From positions 1,426,001 through 1,490,000 of the forward strand of contig NZ_WOXS01000002.1 in the NCBI RefSeq assembly GCF_009852415.1: DNA of 64,000 nucleotides, given 5' to 3'. Below are positions 1-8,571 of the stretch, piece by piece. The translations under genes were made by a program, and so were the position numbers. The notes beneath the pieces are model-generated. The model ran no database searches. It was not told the origin of the DNA and saw only the letters and a list, made by a program, of their open reading frames with translations. The DNA is from Streptomyces sp. Tu 3180. GTDB lineage: Bacteria; Actinomycetota; Actinomycetes; Streptomycetales; Streptomycetaceae. The first letter of the stretch is position 1; each line of letters starts with the position of its first letter.

Positions 1-2
1 GG

Positions 3-602
3 TTCACCGAACACACGGTGCACGGGCACCGGACGACGGATCCGTACGCGAAGCTGCTCCAGGAGCGGATCGTCCTCCTCGGGACCCGGATCGACGAGAA
101 CTCCGCGAACGACGTGGCGGCCCAGCTCCTGTACCTGGAGCACCGGGCGCCGGACCGGGACATCTCGCTCTACGTCAACTCCCCCGGCGGCCCGTTCCAC
201 GCCATGTCGGCGATCTACGACACGCTGCGCCACGTCACCTGCGACGTGGAGACGGTCTGCCTCGGCCGGGCCGAGGGGACCGCCGCGCTGCTGCTGGCCG
301 CCGGCACCCCGGGCAAGCGGCTCGTGCTGCCCGGAGCCCGCCTGGTGCTCCGTCAGCCCGCCCTGACCGAGCCGGCCGAGGGCCGGGCCGACGACCTGGC
401 GGTCCGGGCCGAGGAGTTGGCCCGCATCCGGTCCCGGACGGAGGAGCTGCTCGTCCGGCACACGGGCCGCACCGCCGAGCAGGTCCGCTCGGACATCGAG
501 CGGGACAGGGTGCTCGACGCGCGGGAGGCGGTGGACCACGGCCTGGCGGACCGGATCGTGCCCGGCCGCGGGGACGTCCGGACCGCCGCCGGCGCGAGGT
601 GA
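3..602 (+). CDS. ClpP-like protease subunit, probably catalytically inactive (5' end outside window)
   Basis: This is a ClpP/crotonase-fold protein of the Clp protease core family, normally a heptameric ring subunit working with ClpX or ClpC. The N-terminal block ([16 protein letters not shown], then SANDV and YLEH), the PGG turn and the C-terminal [18 protein letters not shown] block are clearly ClpP. The frame is open to the left edge and reads [15 protein letters not shown], like the N-terminus of Streptomyces ClpP, so the GTG at 18 is probably internal. The nucleophile region reads [16 protein letters not shown] where active ClpP has CxGQAASMxA, so the Ser position holds Gly. The catalytic His in the IHQP motif is Arg (VLRQP). 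It may be a ClpR-like structural subunit. The next gene starts 7 nt downstream. Confidence 0.85.
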   Translation, partial: FTEHTVHGHRTTDPYAKLLQERIVLLGTRIDENSANDVAAQLLYLEHRAPDRDISLYVNSPGGPFHAMSAIYDTLRHVTCDVETVCLGRAEGTAALLLAAGTPGKRLVLPGARLVLRQPALTEPAEGRADDLAVRAEELARIRSRTEELLVRHTGRTAEQVRSDIERDRVLDAREAVDHGLADRIVPGRGDVRTAAGAR

Positions 603-608
603 GCCCCG

Positions 609-917
609 ATGCTGCCACCGGAGCTGCCTCCCCTGCCCGCGCTGACCCGGGCCGAGGCCGAGTTGATCGACCGTTACCTCGAGGTCGTCGACCTGCTCGG
701 CCGCATCAACCCCGCTTCGGACGGTGACACCTACCGCGGGCTGCGCGCCGCGCAGGCACTGGTCGGCAAGGCCGTCGCGCTGCGCGACGCGCTGACCGTG
801 ATGCACCGGCGCGGCGAGACCGAACTGCACTCCGCCACGCTGGTCCGGGCACTGCGGGTGCTGGACGGCGAGCGGCGCACGGCCCGGCTCATGCTGCCGC
901 CGGCCCGCGGGAGTTGA
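609..917 (+). CDS. small conserved hypothetical protein next to clpP-like gene
   Basis: A 102-residue soluble protein of predicted helical character with many Arg, Ala and Leu residues. It has no signal peptide or membrane segment. I do not recognise a domain. The central part (about residues 15-70, with EAELIDRYLEVVDLLGRI and ALVGKAVALRDALTVMHRRGE) could form a helical bundle. It starts at ATG 6 nt after the ClpP-like stop, so the two are almost certainly cotranscribed and translationally coupled. A role connected with the ClpP-like subunit is only an inference from position. Confidence 0.7.
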   Translation: MLPPELPPLPALTRAEAELIDRYLEVVDLLGRINPASDGDTYRGLRAAQALVGKAVALRDALTVMHRRGETELHSATLVRALRVLDGERRTARLMLPPARGS

Positions 918-1284
918 CGCCCGCACCGGTCCGGACGGCCGCCCTCGCCGGCGGTGTGTCCGGGCCGGGGCCGAAACGGACCAAAAGGCTTACCCCCATC
1001 CGGCGTAGGAGAACCTGCTGTTTTCGGGCCGTCGAAGTTGCACAACGCGCGCGTCCCGAGGGCGGAATGGGGCATTCCAATGCTGGTCCGGGGCCCTTTG
1101 GCGCTCTTGACAACGGCTCGAACAGGGAGGTGTCCACCCGAACGGGTGAGTGGTGAGTAACAACACAAATCCCCGGTTCCGTTGGGATTTCGGGCCGCCC
1201 ATGAGTCAAGATCCCTGACTGACGACAAGCCCCCGCCACCGCGGCGGGGCGATCCGGGCGGACGCCGAGTCCTGCCGCCGCCCG
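918..1284. other. long intergenic leader region before the riboswitch
   Basis: No convincing gene is present; the short frames here have no coding bias and no ribosome binding site. The stretch is less GC-rich than its surroundings, notably about 1153-1195, and probably holds the promoter of the NlpC/P60 gene, but I cannot pick out a firm -35/-10 pair. A short hairpin (7-bp arms at 1231-1237 and 1243-1249) lies just before the riboswitch. Confidence 0.5.
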
Positions 1285-1448
1285 GATGACCGGTCGACAG
1301 GAGTGGATCGGCAGGAGTGGAGGACCCAAGCACGACGGGTCGCCGGGACCCCGGTTCCGAGCAGCCCTTGGGGTGAAGCCGCACGTGTGCGGCCGGGCAA
1401 CTTCGCCAGCCCGAATCCGACAGGTCATCCTTCACAGGCGGCTGACGA
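1285..1448 (+). promoter_or_regulatory. c-di-AMP (ydaO/yuaA-type) riboswitch
   Basis: The conserved landmarks of the ydaO aptamer are present in order: GGAGGACCCAA near 1319-1329, TTGGGGTGAAGCC near 1368-1380, CCGAATCCGACAG near 1411-1423, and a closing GGCGGCTGACGAAGG near 1438-1452 that runs into the ribosome binding site of the next gene. In Streptomyces this class precedes genes for cell-wall hydrolases (Rpf and NlpC/P60 proteins) and represses them when c-di-AMP is high. The exact 5' boundary is approximate. The downstream gene is of exactly the expected type. Confidence 0.88.
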
Positions 1449-1458
1449 AGGGTTGCGC

Positions 1459-1932
1459 ATGACTGCGCTCAATCGTGTCCCGTCTCTCGTGGCCCGGGCC
1501 GGTACGGCCTCGGCCCTCACCCTGGCCGCCGTGGGCGGTTCGATCGTGGTCCCGGGCGCCGCCTCGGAGGCGGCGGCCGCGAGCACGGCCACCAAGGCTC
1601 TGAAGGTCGCCGCGTCGAAGAAGGGCTCACCGTACAAGTGGGGCGCCACCGGGCCGTACCGGTTCGACTGCTCCGGACTCACCCTGTACTCGTTCAAGAA
1701 GGCGGGCAAGAAGCTGCCGCGCACCGCCGCCCAGCAGTACAACAAGACGCGCCACATCTCCGCCTCGAACCGCAGGGCCGGCGACCTGGTGTTCTTCCAC
1801 TCGGGCAGCAACGTCTACCACGTCGGCATCTACGCGGGTAAGGGCAAGATCTGGCACGCCCCGAAGACCGGGGACGTGGTGCGCCTGCAGAAGATCTGGA
1901 CCCGCAGCGTCTGGTACGGCCGGGTCAACTGA
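1459..1932 (+). CDS. secreted NlpC/P60 peptidoglycan endopeptidase
   Basis: A 157-residue exported cell-wall hydrolase expected to cleave peptide stems in peptidoglycan. Residues 1-42 form a signal peptide with a hydrophobic core (LTLAAVGGSIVVPGAA) and a likely AxA-type cleavage site. The remainder is a minimal NlpC/P60 domain: YKWGATGPYRFDCSGL with nucleophile Cys71, YHVGIY with His121, and a third polar residue in IWHAP (His133). I start at ATG 1459, just after GAAGGG, rather than at 1303, because the riboswitch occupies the upstream frame. Expression is therefore probably governed by c-di-AMP, linking it to germination or cell-wall growth. No LysM or other wall-binding domain is present. 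Confidence 0.93.
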   Translation: MTALNRVPSLVARAGTASALTLAAVGGSIVVPGAASEAAAASTATKALKVAASKKGSPYKWGATGPYRFDCSGLTLYSFKKAGKKLPRTAAQQYNKTRHISASNRRAGDLVFFHSGSNVYHVGIYAGKGKIWHAPKTGDVVRLQKIWTRSVWYGRVN

Positions 1933-1935
1933 TCC

Positions 1936-1971
1936 GCGGGGCGGCGGCGCCCCGACGCGCCGCCGCCCCGC
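1936..1971 (+). terminator. GC-rich hairpin after NlpC/P60 gene
   Basis: A perfect 14-bp stem (1936-1949 with 1958-1971) and 8-nt loop begins 4 nt after the stop codon. It has no T-tract, as is usual for Streptomyces terminators. Confidence 0.7.
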
Positions 1972-2217
1972 CGGGCGTGACACGGCCTCGGCGGGGTGCC
2001 CGTCACCGGCACGGCCCGGTGTCACCCCCGCACCGCACGCGGCGGGCCCCCGCCGCCGGCCGTGCCCACCGCCGCACTCACCGCCGTGCCGCCCACCGCC
2101 CGCGGACGCCCCGGGGCCGGGCGCGCACCCGCGGTGCCGCGTGCCGCGCCGAAGCCGCCTCGGGCCGCTCCGAGCCGCACCGGCACGCCGCCGGCCGCTT
2201 CCGCGCGGTGACGGCCC
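1972..2217. other. non-coding stretch with nested inverted repeat
   Basis: No gene is supported here. A long-range inverted repeat GTGACAC/GTGTCAC (1977-1983 with 2019-2025) encloses a smaller GTGCC/GGCAC hairpin, so a branched RNA or cruciform could form. The remainder is Pro/Arg/Ala-type GC-rich sequence without a ribosome binding site. Confidence 0.4.
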
Positions 2218-2691
2218 CTACGGCTCCTGCCGGCCCGCCGCCGTGACCGGCTCGGTGACCGGTGCCGTGACCGGGAGGGCCCACGGCAGTTCGACGGAGA
2301 CCGTCTTGCCCCCCTCACGCGTGGGACGGATCCTGAGCCTCCCCCCGCATTCCGCGGTCAGCCAGCGGATGATGACCAGTCCGCGGCCGTTGTCCTGCTG
2401 GACCGCGGCGGGCAGCCGCTTGGGCAGGCGGGGATGGCTGTCGGTGACGCCGACGTGCAACCGCTCGTCGCGGTCGAGGACCACGTCCACCGTGAAGGTG
2501 GGTGACTGCCCGCACGTGTGCTCCACGGCGTTGGTGGCGAGTTCGGAGACGATCAGCCGGACGGTGTCGGACACGTCCGCGTCCGCCGGCATGCCCCACT
2601 CCGCCAGCATCCCCACCACGTAGGCACGGGCCGCGGAGACCGAGGCGGGATCGCTCGGCAGAGTGACGGATGCTTCCAGGTGGTCTGCCAT
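2218..2691 (-). CDS. ATP-binding anti-sigma-like regulatory protein (HATPase_c)
   Basis: A 157-residue single-domain GHKL ATPase of the RsbW/SpoIIAB-like type that is very abundant in Streptomyces. Visible motifs are the N-box ELATNAVEH (about residues 49-57), the substituted G1 box DSHPRLP and the G2-like DNGRGLVII (about residues 99-107). It has no sensor or membrane part. Start ATG 2691 follows a purine-rich GGGAAAGGGA. It is divergent from an XRE-DUF5753 gene that is followed by a DUF397 gene; this trio is the arrangement seen in the abaA- and whiJ-like regulatory loci. Its likely role is to modulate a regulator or sigma factor by phosphorylation or binding. The target is unknown. Confidence 0.88.
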   Translation of the reverse strand: MADHLEASVTLPSDPASVSAARAYVVGMLAEWGMPADADVSDTVRLIVSELATNAVEHTCGQSPTFTVDVVLDRDERLHVGVTDSHPRLPKRLPAAVQQDNGRGLVIIRWLTAECGGRLRIRPTREGGKTVSVELPWALPVTAPVTEPVTAAGRQEP

Positions 2692-2902
2692 GGCGACGTC
2701 GTCCCTTTCCCACGGGACCGCAGTCCGACACGGAGCGGATGGTTCGAGTACGGTCCCGCACTGGTGCTTCGTCGCCAGACTGCCATCACCACACGGGGCA
2801 GGGCGGCGATCCACCAAGATATGCATATATCTGTCGCCCGAAGCGGTGAACTCTGCGACGGAAGACCGTATACGGGCGACCCGGAGGGAGTAGGGAGAGT
2901 CC

Positions 2903-3757
2903 ATGCAGTACGGTCCCGCGGTGCGCCGTCGGAAACTGGGCGCCGAACTGCGCACGCTGCGCACCTCGGCGGGGCTCACCAGTGGCGAGGCGGCCCGGCT
3001 GGTGGGCTGGCACCAGTCGAAGGTGAGCCGGATCGAGACGGGCACGAGCGGGGTGAAACCGGCCGACGTCCGGTTACTGCTCGACGCCTACGACGTGACC
3101 GATCCGCAGCTGCGGGACCTGCTGCTGGTGCTGTCGGGCTCCGGCGACGGCCGGCACCACTGGTGGCACGCCTACCGCGGCGTACTGCCGCCGACCTACC
3201 GGGACTTCATCAGCCTGGAGTCCCAGGCGAGCGCGATGCGCACCCTGGAGACCACGGTGGTCCCCGGCCTGCTGCAGACGCCGGAGTACGCGCGGGCGGT
3301 GACCCGGGCCGCGCTGGAGGGCGCCTCGGAGGAGCGGCTGGACGCCCTGGTGGAGGTGCGGCTGGCCCGGCAGGACGTGCTGCGGTCCGATCCTCCGCTG
3401 GAGTTGAGCGCGGTCCTGGACGAGGCGGTGCTGCGCCGGGAGGTCGGCGGTCCCGGCGTGATGGCCCGTCAGCTGGCGCGGCTGGTCGAGGCGGCCCGGC
3501 TGCCCCAGGTGCGGTTGCAGGTCCTGCCGTTCAGCGCCGGGGCGCACATCGGCGTGACCGGTCCTTTCGTAATCTTTTCATTTTCGCGCACTTCTGATCT
3601 GGACGTGGTTGTTCTCGACCACTTGACGAGTAGCCTCTACCTGGAGCGGAAAGAAGACCTCCGGGCCTACTCGGAGGCCTTCAACGCCCTTTCGGTCCAC
3701 GCCCTTTCACCCGAGGACTCGTTGGATTTCATCGCCGGTGCAGCCGCCGGCGCGTAA
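2903..3757 (+). CDS. XRE-family regulator with DUF5753 domain (WhiJ-like)
   Basis: A 284-residue DNA-binding regulator. Residues about 10-65 form a helix-turn-helix of the XRE class (LGAELRTLRTSAGLTSGEAARLVG, then SKVSRIETG). Residues about 85-275 match the DUF5753 ligand or partner domain, with the typical ETTVVPGLLQTPEYARA and DEAVLRR blocks. Paralogues such as WhiJ influence sporulation and antibiotic production, usually together with the small DUF397 protein encoded immediately downstream (gap of 9 nt). The end of the gene (about 3560-3730) is noticeably less GC-rich than its surroundings. The start follows a clear GGAGGGAGTAGGGAGA. Confidence 0.9.
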   Translation: MQYGPAVRRRKLGAELRTLRTSAGLTSGEAARLVGWHQSKVSRIETGTSGVKPADVRLLLDAYDVTDPQLRDLLLVLSGSGDGRHHWWHAYRGVLPPTYRDFISLESQASAMRTLETTVVPGLLQTPEYARAVTRAALEGASEERLDALVEVRLARQDVLRSDPPLELSAVLDEAVLRREVGGPGVMARQLARLVEAARLPQVRLQVLPFSAGAHIGVTGPFVIFSFSRTSDLDVVVLDHLTSSLYLERKEDLRAYSEAFNALSVHALSPEDSLDFIAGAAAGA

Positions 3758-3766
3758 GGAGGCACG

Positions 3767-3991
3767 ATGCCTGTACCGCCTCGGACCGTTCCCTCCAGCC
3801 TCGACCTGCACGGTGTGCGGTGGCTGCGCAGCAGCTACAGCACGGGCGCGAACAACTGCGTCGAGACGGCCCGGCCCGCCTCCGGCCCCCCGGCCGGACT
3901 GCTCGCCGTGCGCGACTCCAAGGCCCCGGCCGGGCCCGTGCTGCTCTTCTCCCCCGACAGCTGGGCGAAGTTCCTGACCGCGGTCCGCTGA
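3767..3991 (+). CDS. DUF397 small regulatory partner protein
   Basis: A 74-residue DUF397 protein. The family signature is visible: WLRSSYSTGANNCVETA near the N-terminus, VRDSK in the middle, and a terminal WAKFLTAVR. DUF397 proteins are encoded next to XRE-DUF5753 regulators and are thought to act as antitoxin-like or co-regulatory partners; a direct biochemical role is not settled. Start ATG 3767 follows AAGGAGGC. It is the last gene of the triad before convergent bioF. Confidence 0.92.
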   Translation: MPVPPRTVPSSLDLHGVRWLRSSYSTGANNCVETARPASGPPAGLLAVRDSKAPAGPVLLFSPDSWAKFLTAVR

Positions 3992-4041
3992 CCCCGCCGG
4001 TCAGCCCTTCACCGGGCGACGCACGGCCGTGCCACGCCGAC

Positions 4042-5169
4042 TCATGGCCGCGTTTCGCCGATCACCCGTACAGCGCGTTCGATCTCCGCCCCGGACAGGT
4101 CAGCGCGGGCGGTCAGTCTGAGCCGTGAGACGCCGTCGGGCACGGAGGGAGGACGGAAGCAGCCCACGGCCAGGCCGGCCGCACGGCAGTCGGCCGCCCA
4201 CCGCACGGCCTGCTCCGGGGACGGGGCGCGCACGGAGACGACCGCGGCGTCCGGGCGTACCGCTTCCAGACCCGCGGCCGTCAGGCGTGCGTGGAGTTCG
4301 TGCGCCACCGCACGCGCCCGCTCCGCCCGCTCCGGTTCGCGGCGCAGCAACCCCAGGGCCGCCAGGGCCGCGCCCGCCGACGCGGGGGCGAGGCCCGTGT
4401 CGAAGATGAACGTCCGGGCCGTGTTGACCAGGTGCTCGATCACCCGTGCGGGACCGAGGACGGCACCGCCCTGGCTGCCGAGCGACTTGGACAGCGTGAC
4501 CGTCACGACGACGTCGTCGGCGCCCGCGAGCCCCGCCGCGTGCGGGGCGCCGCGGCCGCCGTCGCCGAGCACCCCCAGGCCGTGGGCGTCGTCGACCAGC
4601 AGACCCGCGCCGCGCTCCCGGCACGCCTCGGCGTACTCGGCCAGCGGGGCCGCGTCGCCGTCGACCGAGAAGACCGTGTCGGACACGACGACCGCCGTGC
4701 CCGCGTGCGTGTGCAGGGCCTTGCGCACCGCCTCCGGATCGGAGTGGGGGACGACCTGGGTGGTGCCCCGGGCCAGCCGGCAGCCGTCGATCAGCGAGGC
4801 GTGGTTTCCGGCGTCGGAGACGATCAGCGAACCGTGCGGGGCCAGCGCGGTGACCGCGGCGAGGTTGGCCGCGTACCCGGAGGAGAAGACCAGGGCCGCC
4901 TCGAAGCCGCAGAAGTCGGCCAGCTCGCGCTCCAGCGCGGCGTGGAGTTCGGTGGTGCCGGTGACCAGGCGTGAGCCGGTCGCACCGCCGCCCCAGAGCG
5001 TCGCGGACCGCGCCGCCCGTCCGACGACCTCCGGGTCGCGGGCCAGGCCCAGGTAGTCGTTGCTCGCGAGGTCGAGGAGCGGCGAGTGGGCGGGGCGGGG
5101 ACGCAGCGTCCGTACGAGTCCGGCCCGGCGGCGCAGCTCCGCCTGCTCGTCGATCCAGCCGAACGCCAT
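4042..5169 (-). CDS. bioF: 8-amino-7-oxononanoate synthase
   Basis: A PLP enzyme of the alpha-oxoamine synthase family (375 residues) that condenses pimeloyl-ACP/CoA with L-alanine in the first committed step of biotin ring assembly. Visible marks are the SNDYLGLA segment, [27 protein letters not shown] (PLP ring Asp/His) and the Schiff-base lysine in [11 protein letters not shown]. Start ATG 5169 is preceded by CGGAGG. It is divergent from bioBAD across about 150 bp, so both directions probably share control. The C-terminus carries the expected [11 protein letters not shown] block. I see no sign of degradation. Confidence 0.95.
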   Translation of the reverse strand: MAFGWIDEQAELRRRAGLVRTLRPRPAHSPLLDLASNDYLGLARDPEVVGRAARSATLWGGGATGSRLVTGTTELHAALERELADFCGFEAALVFSSGYAANLAAVTALAPHGSLIVSDAGNHASLIDGCRLARGTTQVVPHSDPEAVRKALHTHAGTAVVVSDTVFSVDGDAAPLAEYAEACRERGAGLLVDDAHGLGVLGDGGRGAPHAAGLAGADDVVVTVTLSKSLGSQGGAVLGPARVIEHLVNTARTFIFDTGLAPASAGAALAALGLLRREPERAERARAVAHELHARLTAAGLEAVRPDAAVVSVRAPSPEQAVRWAADCRAAGLAVGCFRPPSVPDGVSRLRLTARADLSGAEIERAVRVIGETRP

Positions 5170-5230
5170 GGGTCCTCCGGGGATTTTGTAGGCAGTGCAC
5201 AGACACTAGCGGGACGGCCGACGGACCACT

Positions 5231-5248
5231 GTGTGGCAATACCCACAC
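5231..5248. promoter_or_regulatory. inverted repeat in bioF-bioB divergent promoter region
   Basis: GTGTGG-N6-CCACAC is the clearest dyad in the bioF/bioB intergenic region, about 60-80 nt from each start. It is a candidate operator for a biotin regulator. I do not recognise it as a known BioQ or BirA site. Confidence 0.35.
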
Positions 5249-5316
5249 CTCGAAGCGGCTCTGTTGTACGAACTCTCCTTGGCCCGGGCGGGCCGAGTAG
5301 GACAGGATCGGCTCTC

Positions 5317-6573
5317 ATGGACCTGCTGAACACGCTGGTGGACAAGGGGCTTCGGCGCGAGACGCCGACCCGTGAGGAAGCGCTGGCCGTCCTCGCGACG
5401 TCCGACGACGACCTGCTCGACGTGGTGGCCGCGGCCGGGAAGGTGCGGCGGCACTGGTTCGGCCGTCGAGTGAAACTCAACTATCTCGTCAACCTCAAGT
5501 CCGGCCTGTGCCCGGAGGACTGCTCCTACTGTTCCCAGCGGCTCGGCTCGAAGGCCGGCATCCTCAAGTACACCTGGCTCAAGCCGGACGAGGCGTCGAA
5601 GGCGGCCGCCGCCGGACTCGCGGGCGGGGCCAAACGGGTGTGCCTGGTGGCGAGCGGCCGCGGTCCGACCGACCGGGACGTGGACCGGGTCTCCGACACC
5701 ATCAAGGCGATCAAGGAGCAGAACGAGGGCGTGGAGGTGTGCGCCTGCCTCGGCCTGCTCTCCGACGGCCAGGCGGAACGGCTGCGTGAGGCGGGCGCGG
5801 ACGCCTACAACCACAACCTCAACACCTCCGAGTCCACCTACGGGGACATCACCACCACGCACACCTACGCCGACCGCGTGGACACCGTGCAGAAGGCGCA
5901 CGCGGCGGGCCTGTCCGCCTGTTCCGGGCTGATCGCCGGCATGGGCGAGAGCGACGAGGACCTGGTCGACGTGGTCTTCTCGCTGCGCGAGCTGGACCCG
6001 GACTCGGTACCGGTCAACTTCCTGATCCCGTTCGAGGGCACGCCGCTCGCCAAGGAGTGGAACCTGACCCCGCAGCGGTGCCTCAGGATCCTGGCGATGG
6101 TGCGGTTCGTGTGCCCGGACGTCGAGGTGCGGATCGCGGGCGGCCGCGAGGTGCACCTGCGCACGATGCAGCCGCTCGCGCTCCACCTGGCCAACTCGAT
6201 CTTCCTCGGCGACTACCTCACCAGTGAGGGCCAGGCGGGCAGGGCCGACCTGGAGATGATCGCCGACGCCGGGTTCGAGGTGGAGGGCACCGACCAGGTG
6301 ACCCTGCCCGAGCACCGGGCGGGCGGCGGATGCGGCTCGCACCAGGGCGGCGGGTGCGGCTCGCACGAGGACGGCGGGTGCGGCTCGCACGAGGACGGCG
6401 GGTGCGGCTCGCACGAGGACGGCGGGGTGTGCGGTTCGGCACCGGAGGGTGCCGGCTCCTGCGCGAGCGCGGACGCGGACGCGGAGACCGTGCGCCGGGC
6501 CGGTGAACCGCGTACCGATCTGGTCGCCGTCCGCCGCCGGGGTGCCGGAACGGACCTCGCGCCCAATGCCTGA
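5317..6573 (+). CDS. bioB: biotin synthase with Cys/His-rich repeated C-terminal tail
   Basis: A radical-SAM sulfur transferase converting dethiobiotin to biotin. The cluster motif is CPEDCSYC (Cys65, Cys69, Cys72). Later conserved blocks include [26 protein letters not shown] and [10 protein letters not shown] (the Arg that ligates the 2Fe-2S cluster in relatives). The protein is 418 residues, whereas the E. coli enzyme is about 346. The extra part starts near residue 330 and contains four 8-residue repeats GGCGSHxx (residues 337-368), followed by more Cys. The ATG at 5317 follows AGGA; longer upstream frames have no supported start. The stop overlaps bioA by 8 nt. Confidence 0.95.
   Translation: MDLLNTLVDKGLRRETPTREEALAVLATSDDDLLDVVAAAGKVRRHWFGRRVKLNYLVNLKSGLCPEDCSYCSQRLGSKAGILKYTWLKPDEASKAAAAGLAGGAKRVCLVASGRGPTDRDVDRVSDTIKAIKEQNEGVEVCACLGLLSDGQAERLREAGADAYNHNLNTSESTYGDITTTHTYADRVDTVQKAHAAGLSACSGLIAGMGESDEDLVDVVFSLRELDPDSVPVNFLIPFEGTPLAKEWNLTPQRCLRILAMVRFVCPDVEVRIAGGREVHLRTMQPLALHLANSIFLGDYLTSEGQAGRADLEMIADAGFEVEGTDQVTLPEHRAGGGCGSHQGGGCGSHEDGGCGSHEDGGCGSHEDGGVCGSAPEGAGSCASADADAETVRRAGEPRTDLVAVRRRGAGTDLAPNA
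6325..6420 (+). repeat. four tandem 24-bp repeats inside bioB
   Basis: Copies at 6325-6348 (imperfect), 6349-6372, 6373-6396 and 6397-6420 are in frame. Copies 2-4 are identical; each encodes GGCGSHED. Copy 1 encodes GGCGSHQG. A degenerate fifth copy follows at 6421. Perfect identity suggests recent expansion or slippage. Confidence 0.95.
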
Positions 6574-7846
6574 GCTCTCCGTCACCGACCTGCTGGAGCT
6601 CGACCGGCGGCACGTCTGGCATCCGTACGGGCCCATGCCGGGCCGCCGGGACCCGCTCGTCGTGGAGTCGGCGAGCGGGGTGCGGCTGAAGCTCGCCGAC
6701 GGCTCGGGCGAGCTGGTCGACGGGATGTCGTCCTGGTGGTCGGCGATCCACGGCTACAACCACCCGGTGCTGAACGAGGCCGCGCGCGAGCAGCTCGCGC
6801 GGATGAGCCACGTGATGTTCGGCGGGCTCACGCACGAGCCCGCCGTCCGGCTGGCGAAGCTCCTCGTCGACGTGTCGCCCGACGGCCTGGAGCACGTCTT
6901 CCTCGCCGACTCGGGGTCGGTGTCGGTCGAGGTCGCGGTCAAGATGTGCCTGCAGTACTGGCGTTCGCTGGGCCGGCCGGAGAAACGGCGGCTGCTGACC
7001 TGGCGGGGCGGCTACCACGGCGACACCTGGCAGCCGATGTCCGTGTGCGACCCCGAGGGCGGGATGCACGAGCTGTGGACCGGGGTGCTGCCGCGTCAGG
7101 TGTTCGCCGGCGCCCCGCCCGCCCGCTACGAGGAGTCCTACGCCGACCACCTGCGGGAGCTGATCGGGCGGCACGCCGGTGAACTGGCCGCGGTGATCGT
7201 GGAGCCGGTGGTGCAGGGCGCGGGCGGGATGCGCTTCCACTCCCCCGCCTACCTGCGGGTGCTGCGCGAGGCGTGCGACGCGCACGACGTGCTGCTGGTG
7301 TTCGACGAGATCGCGACCGGGTTCGGGCGCACGGGCGCCCTGTTCGCGGCGGAGCACGCGGCGGTGACCCCGGACGTGATGTGCGTGGGCAAGGCGCTGA
7401 CCGGCGGTTACCTGACCCTGGCGGCGACGTTGTGCACCGCGCGGGTGGCGAGAGGCATCTCGCGCGGCGAGGTGCCGGTGCTGGCGCACGGGCCGACGTT
7501 CATGGGCAACCCGCTGGCGGCGGCGGTGGCCTGCGCCTCCGTCGAACTGCTGCTCGGGCAGGACTGGGCCGCGGAGGTCAAGCGCATCGAGGCGGGCCTG
7601 CGCGACGGGCTGGCGCCGGCGGCACGGCTGCCGGGGGTCCGGGACGTGCGGGTGCTGGGCGCCGTCGGTGTCGTCCAGCTCGACCACGCCGTGGACATGG
7701 AGGCGGCCACCCGGGCCGCGGTGCGCGAGGGTGTGTGGCTGCGGCCGTTCCGGGACCTGATCTACACCATGCCGCCGTACGTCACGGGCGACGAGGACGT
7801 GGCACTGATCGCGCGGGCGGTGCGCGCGGCCGCGGAGGAGGGATGA
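6566..7846 (+). CDS. bioA: adenosylmethionine-8-amino-7-oxononanoate aminotransferase
   Basis: A class-III PLP aminotransferase of 426 residues that makes 7,8-diaminopelargonate using SAM as amino donor. Diagnostic blocks are [11 protein letters not shown] at the N-terminus, [14 protein letters not shown] (BioA-specific aromatic pocket), [23 protein letters not shown] and the catalytic lysine in [15 protein letters not shown] start at ATG 6566, which overlaps bioB by 8 nt and leaves the typical family N-terminus; the longer frame from 6449 lies inside bioB. It is followed by bioD after a single base, so bioB-bioA-bioD form one tightly coupled operon. Confidence 0.95.
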   Translation: MPELSVTDLLELDRRHVWHPYGPMPGRRDPLVVESASGVRLKLADGSGELVDGMSSWWSAIHGYNHPVLNEAAREQLARMSHVMFGGLTHEPAVRLAKLLVDVSPDGLEHVFLADSGSVSVEVAVKMCLQYWRSLGRPEKRRLLTWRGGYHGDTWQPMSVCDPEGGMHELWTGVLPRQVFAGAPPARYEESYADHLRELIGRHAGELAAVIVEPVVQGAGGMRFHSPAYLRVLREACDAHDVLLVFDEIATGFGRTGALFAAEHAAVTPDVMCVGKALTGGYLTLAATLCTARVARGISRGEVPVLAHGPTFMGNPLAAAVACASVELLLGQDWAAEVKRIEAGLRDGLAPAARLPGVRDVRVLGAVGVVQLDHAVDMEAATRAAVREGVWLRPFRDLIYTMPPYVTGDEDVALIARAVRAAAEEG

Positions 7847-7847
7847 C

Positions 7848-8564
7848 ATGCCGGTACTGGTGATCACGGGCACGGGCACGGAGGTCGGCAAGACGGTGGT
7901 GACGGCCGCGGTCGCGGCGACGGCGCTGTCGGCCGGCCGGTCGGTGGCCGTGCTGAAGGCGGCGCAGACGGGCGTGGGGCCCGGCGAGCCCGGGGACGCC
8001 GACGAGGTCGCCCGGCTCGCCGGTGCCGTGACGAAGGCCGAACTCGCCCGCTACCCCGATCCGTTGGCGCCGGCCACGGCCGCCCGCCGGGCCGGCCGGG
8101 CGCCGGTGCATCCGCACGACGTCGCCGAGCGGGCCGCCAAGCTGGCCACCGAGCACGATCTGGTGCTGGTGGAGGGCGCGGGCGGGCTGCTCGTGCGGTT
8201 CGACGCGGCCGGCGGGACGCTGGCGGACGCGGCGGCGCTGCTGGCGGCGCCGGTGCTGGTGGTGGCGTCGGCGGGCCTCGGCACCCTCAACGTCAGCGAG
8301 CTGACGGCCCGTGAGGTGCGCGGGCGCGGGCTCGGCCTGGCGGGTCTCGTGATCGGCAGCTGGCCCGCACGGCCCGATCTGGCCTCGCGCTGCAACCTGC
8401 TGGATCTGCCGGACGTGACCGGGGCCCCGCTGCTGGGCGCGGTACCGGCCGGGGCGGCGGCCCTGGATCCGGCCGGCTTCCGGACCTCGGCACCGCACTG
8501 GCTGGCGCCCCGGCTGGACGGAACGTGGGACGCGGAGGTGTTCCGGGTGCGGGAGGCGCCCTGA
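7848..8564 (+). CDS. bioD: dethiobiotin synthetase
   Basis: A P-loop enzyme of 238 residues that carboxylates and cyclises diaminopelargonate to dethiobiotin. The nucleotide loop GTGTEVGKT is at residues 8-16, LKAAQTGV follows at about 38, and VEGAGGLLVRF is at about 108-118. It starts one base after the bioA stop and is the last gene of the bioBAD operon; a hairpin follows 7 nt after its stop. Its length and motifs are normal for the family. Confidence 0.95.
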   Translation: MPVLVITGTGTEVGKTVVTAAVAATALSAGRSVAVLKAAQTGVGPGEPGDADEVARLAGAVTKAELARYPDPLAPATAARRAGRAPVHPHDVAERAAKLATEHDLVLVEGAGGLLVRFDAAGGTLADAAALLAAPVLVVASAGLGTLNVSELTAREVRGRGLGLAGLVIGSWPARPDLASRCNLLDLPDVTGAPLLGAVPAGAAALDPAGFRTSAPHWLAPRLDGTWDAEVFRVREAP

Positions 8565-8571
8565 CGGCGGC

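Noticed and set aside
1303-1458. N-terminal extension of the NlpC/P60 protein
   Set aside because: The extension lies in the c-di-AMP riboswitch and would place a signal peptide 50 residues inside the protein.
4000-4040. Terminator between DUF397 and bioF
   Set aside because: Only a 5-bp CCGGT/ACCGG stem is possible.
6325-6420. CRISPR-like or mobile repeat
   Set aside because: The 24-bp units are contiguous with no spacers, in frame, and encode a plausible protein tail.
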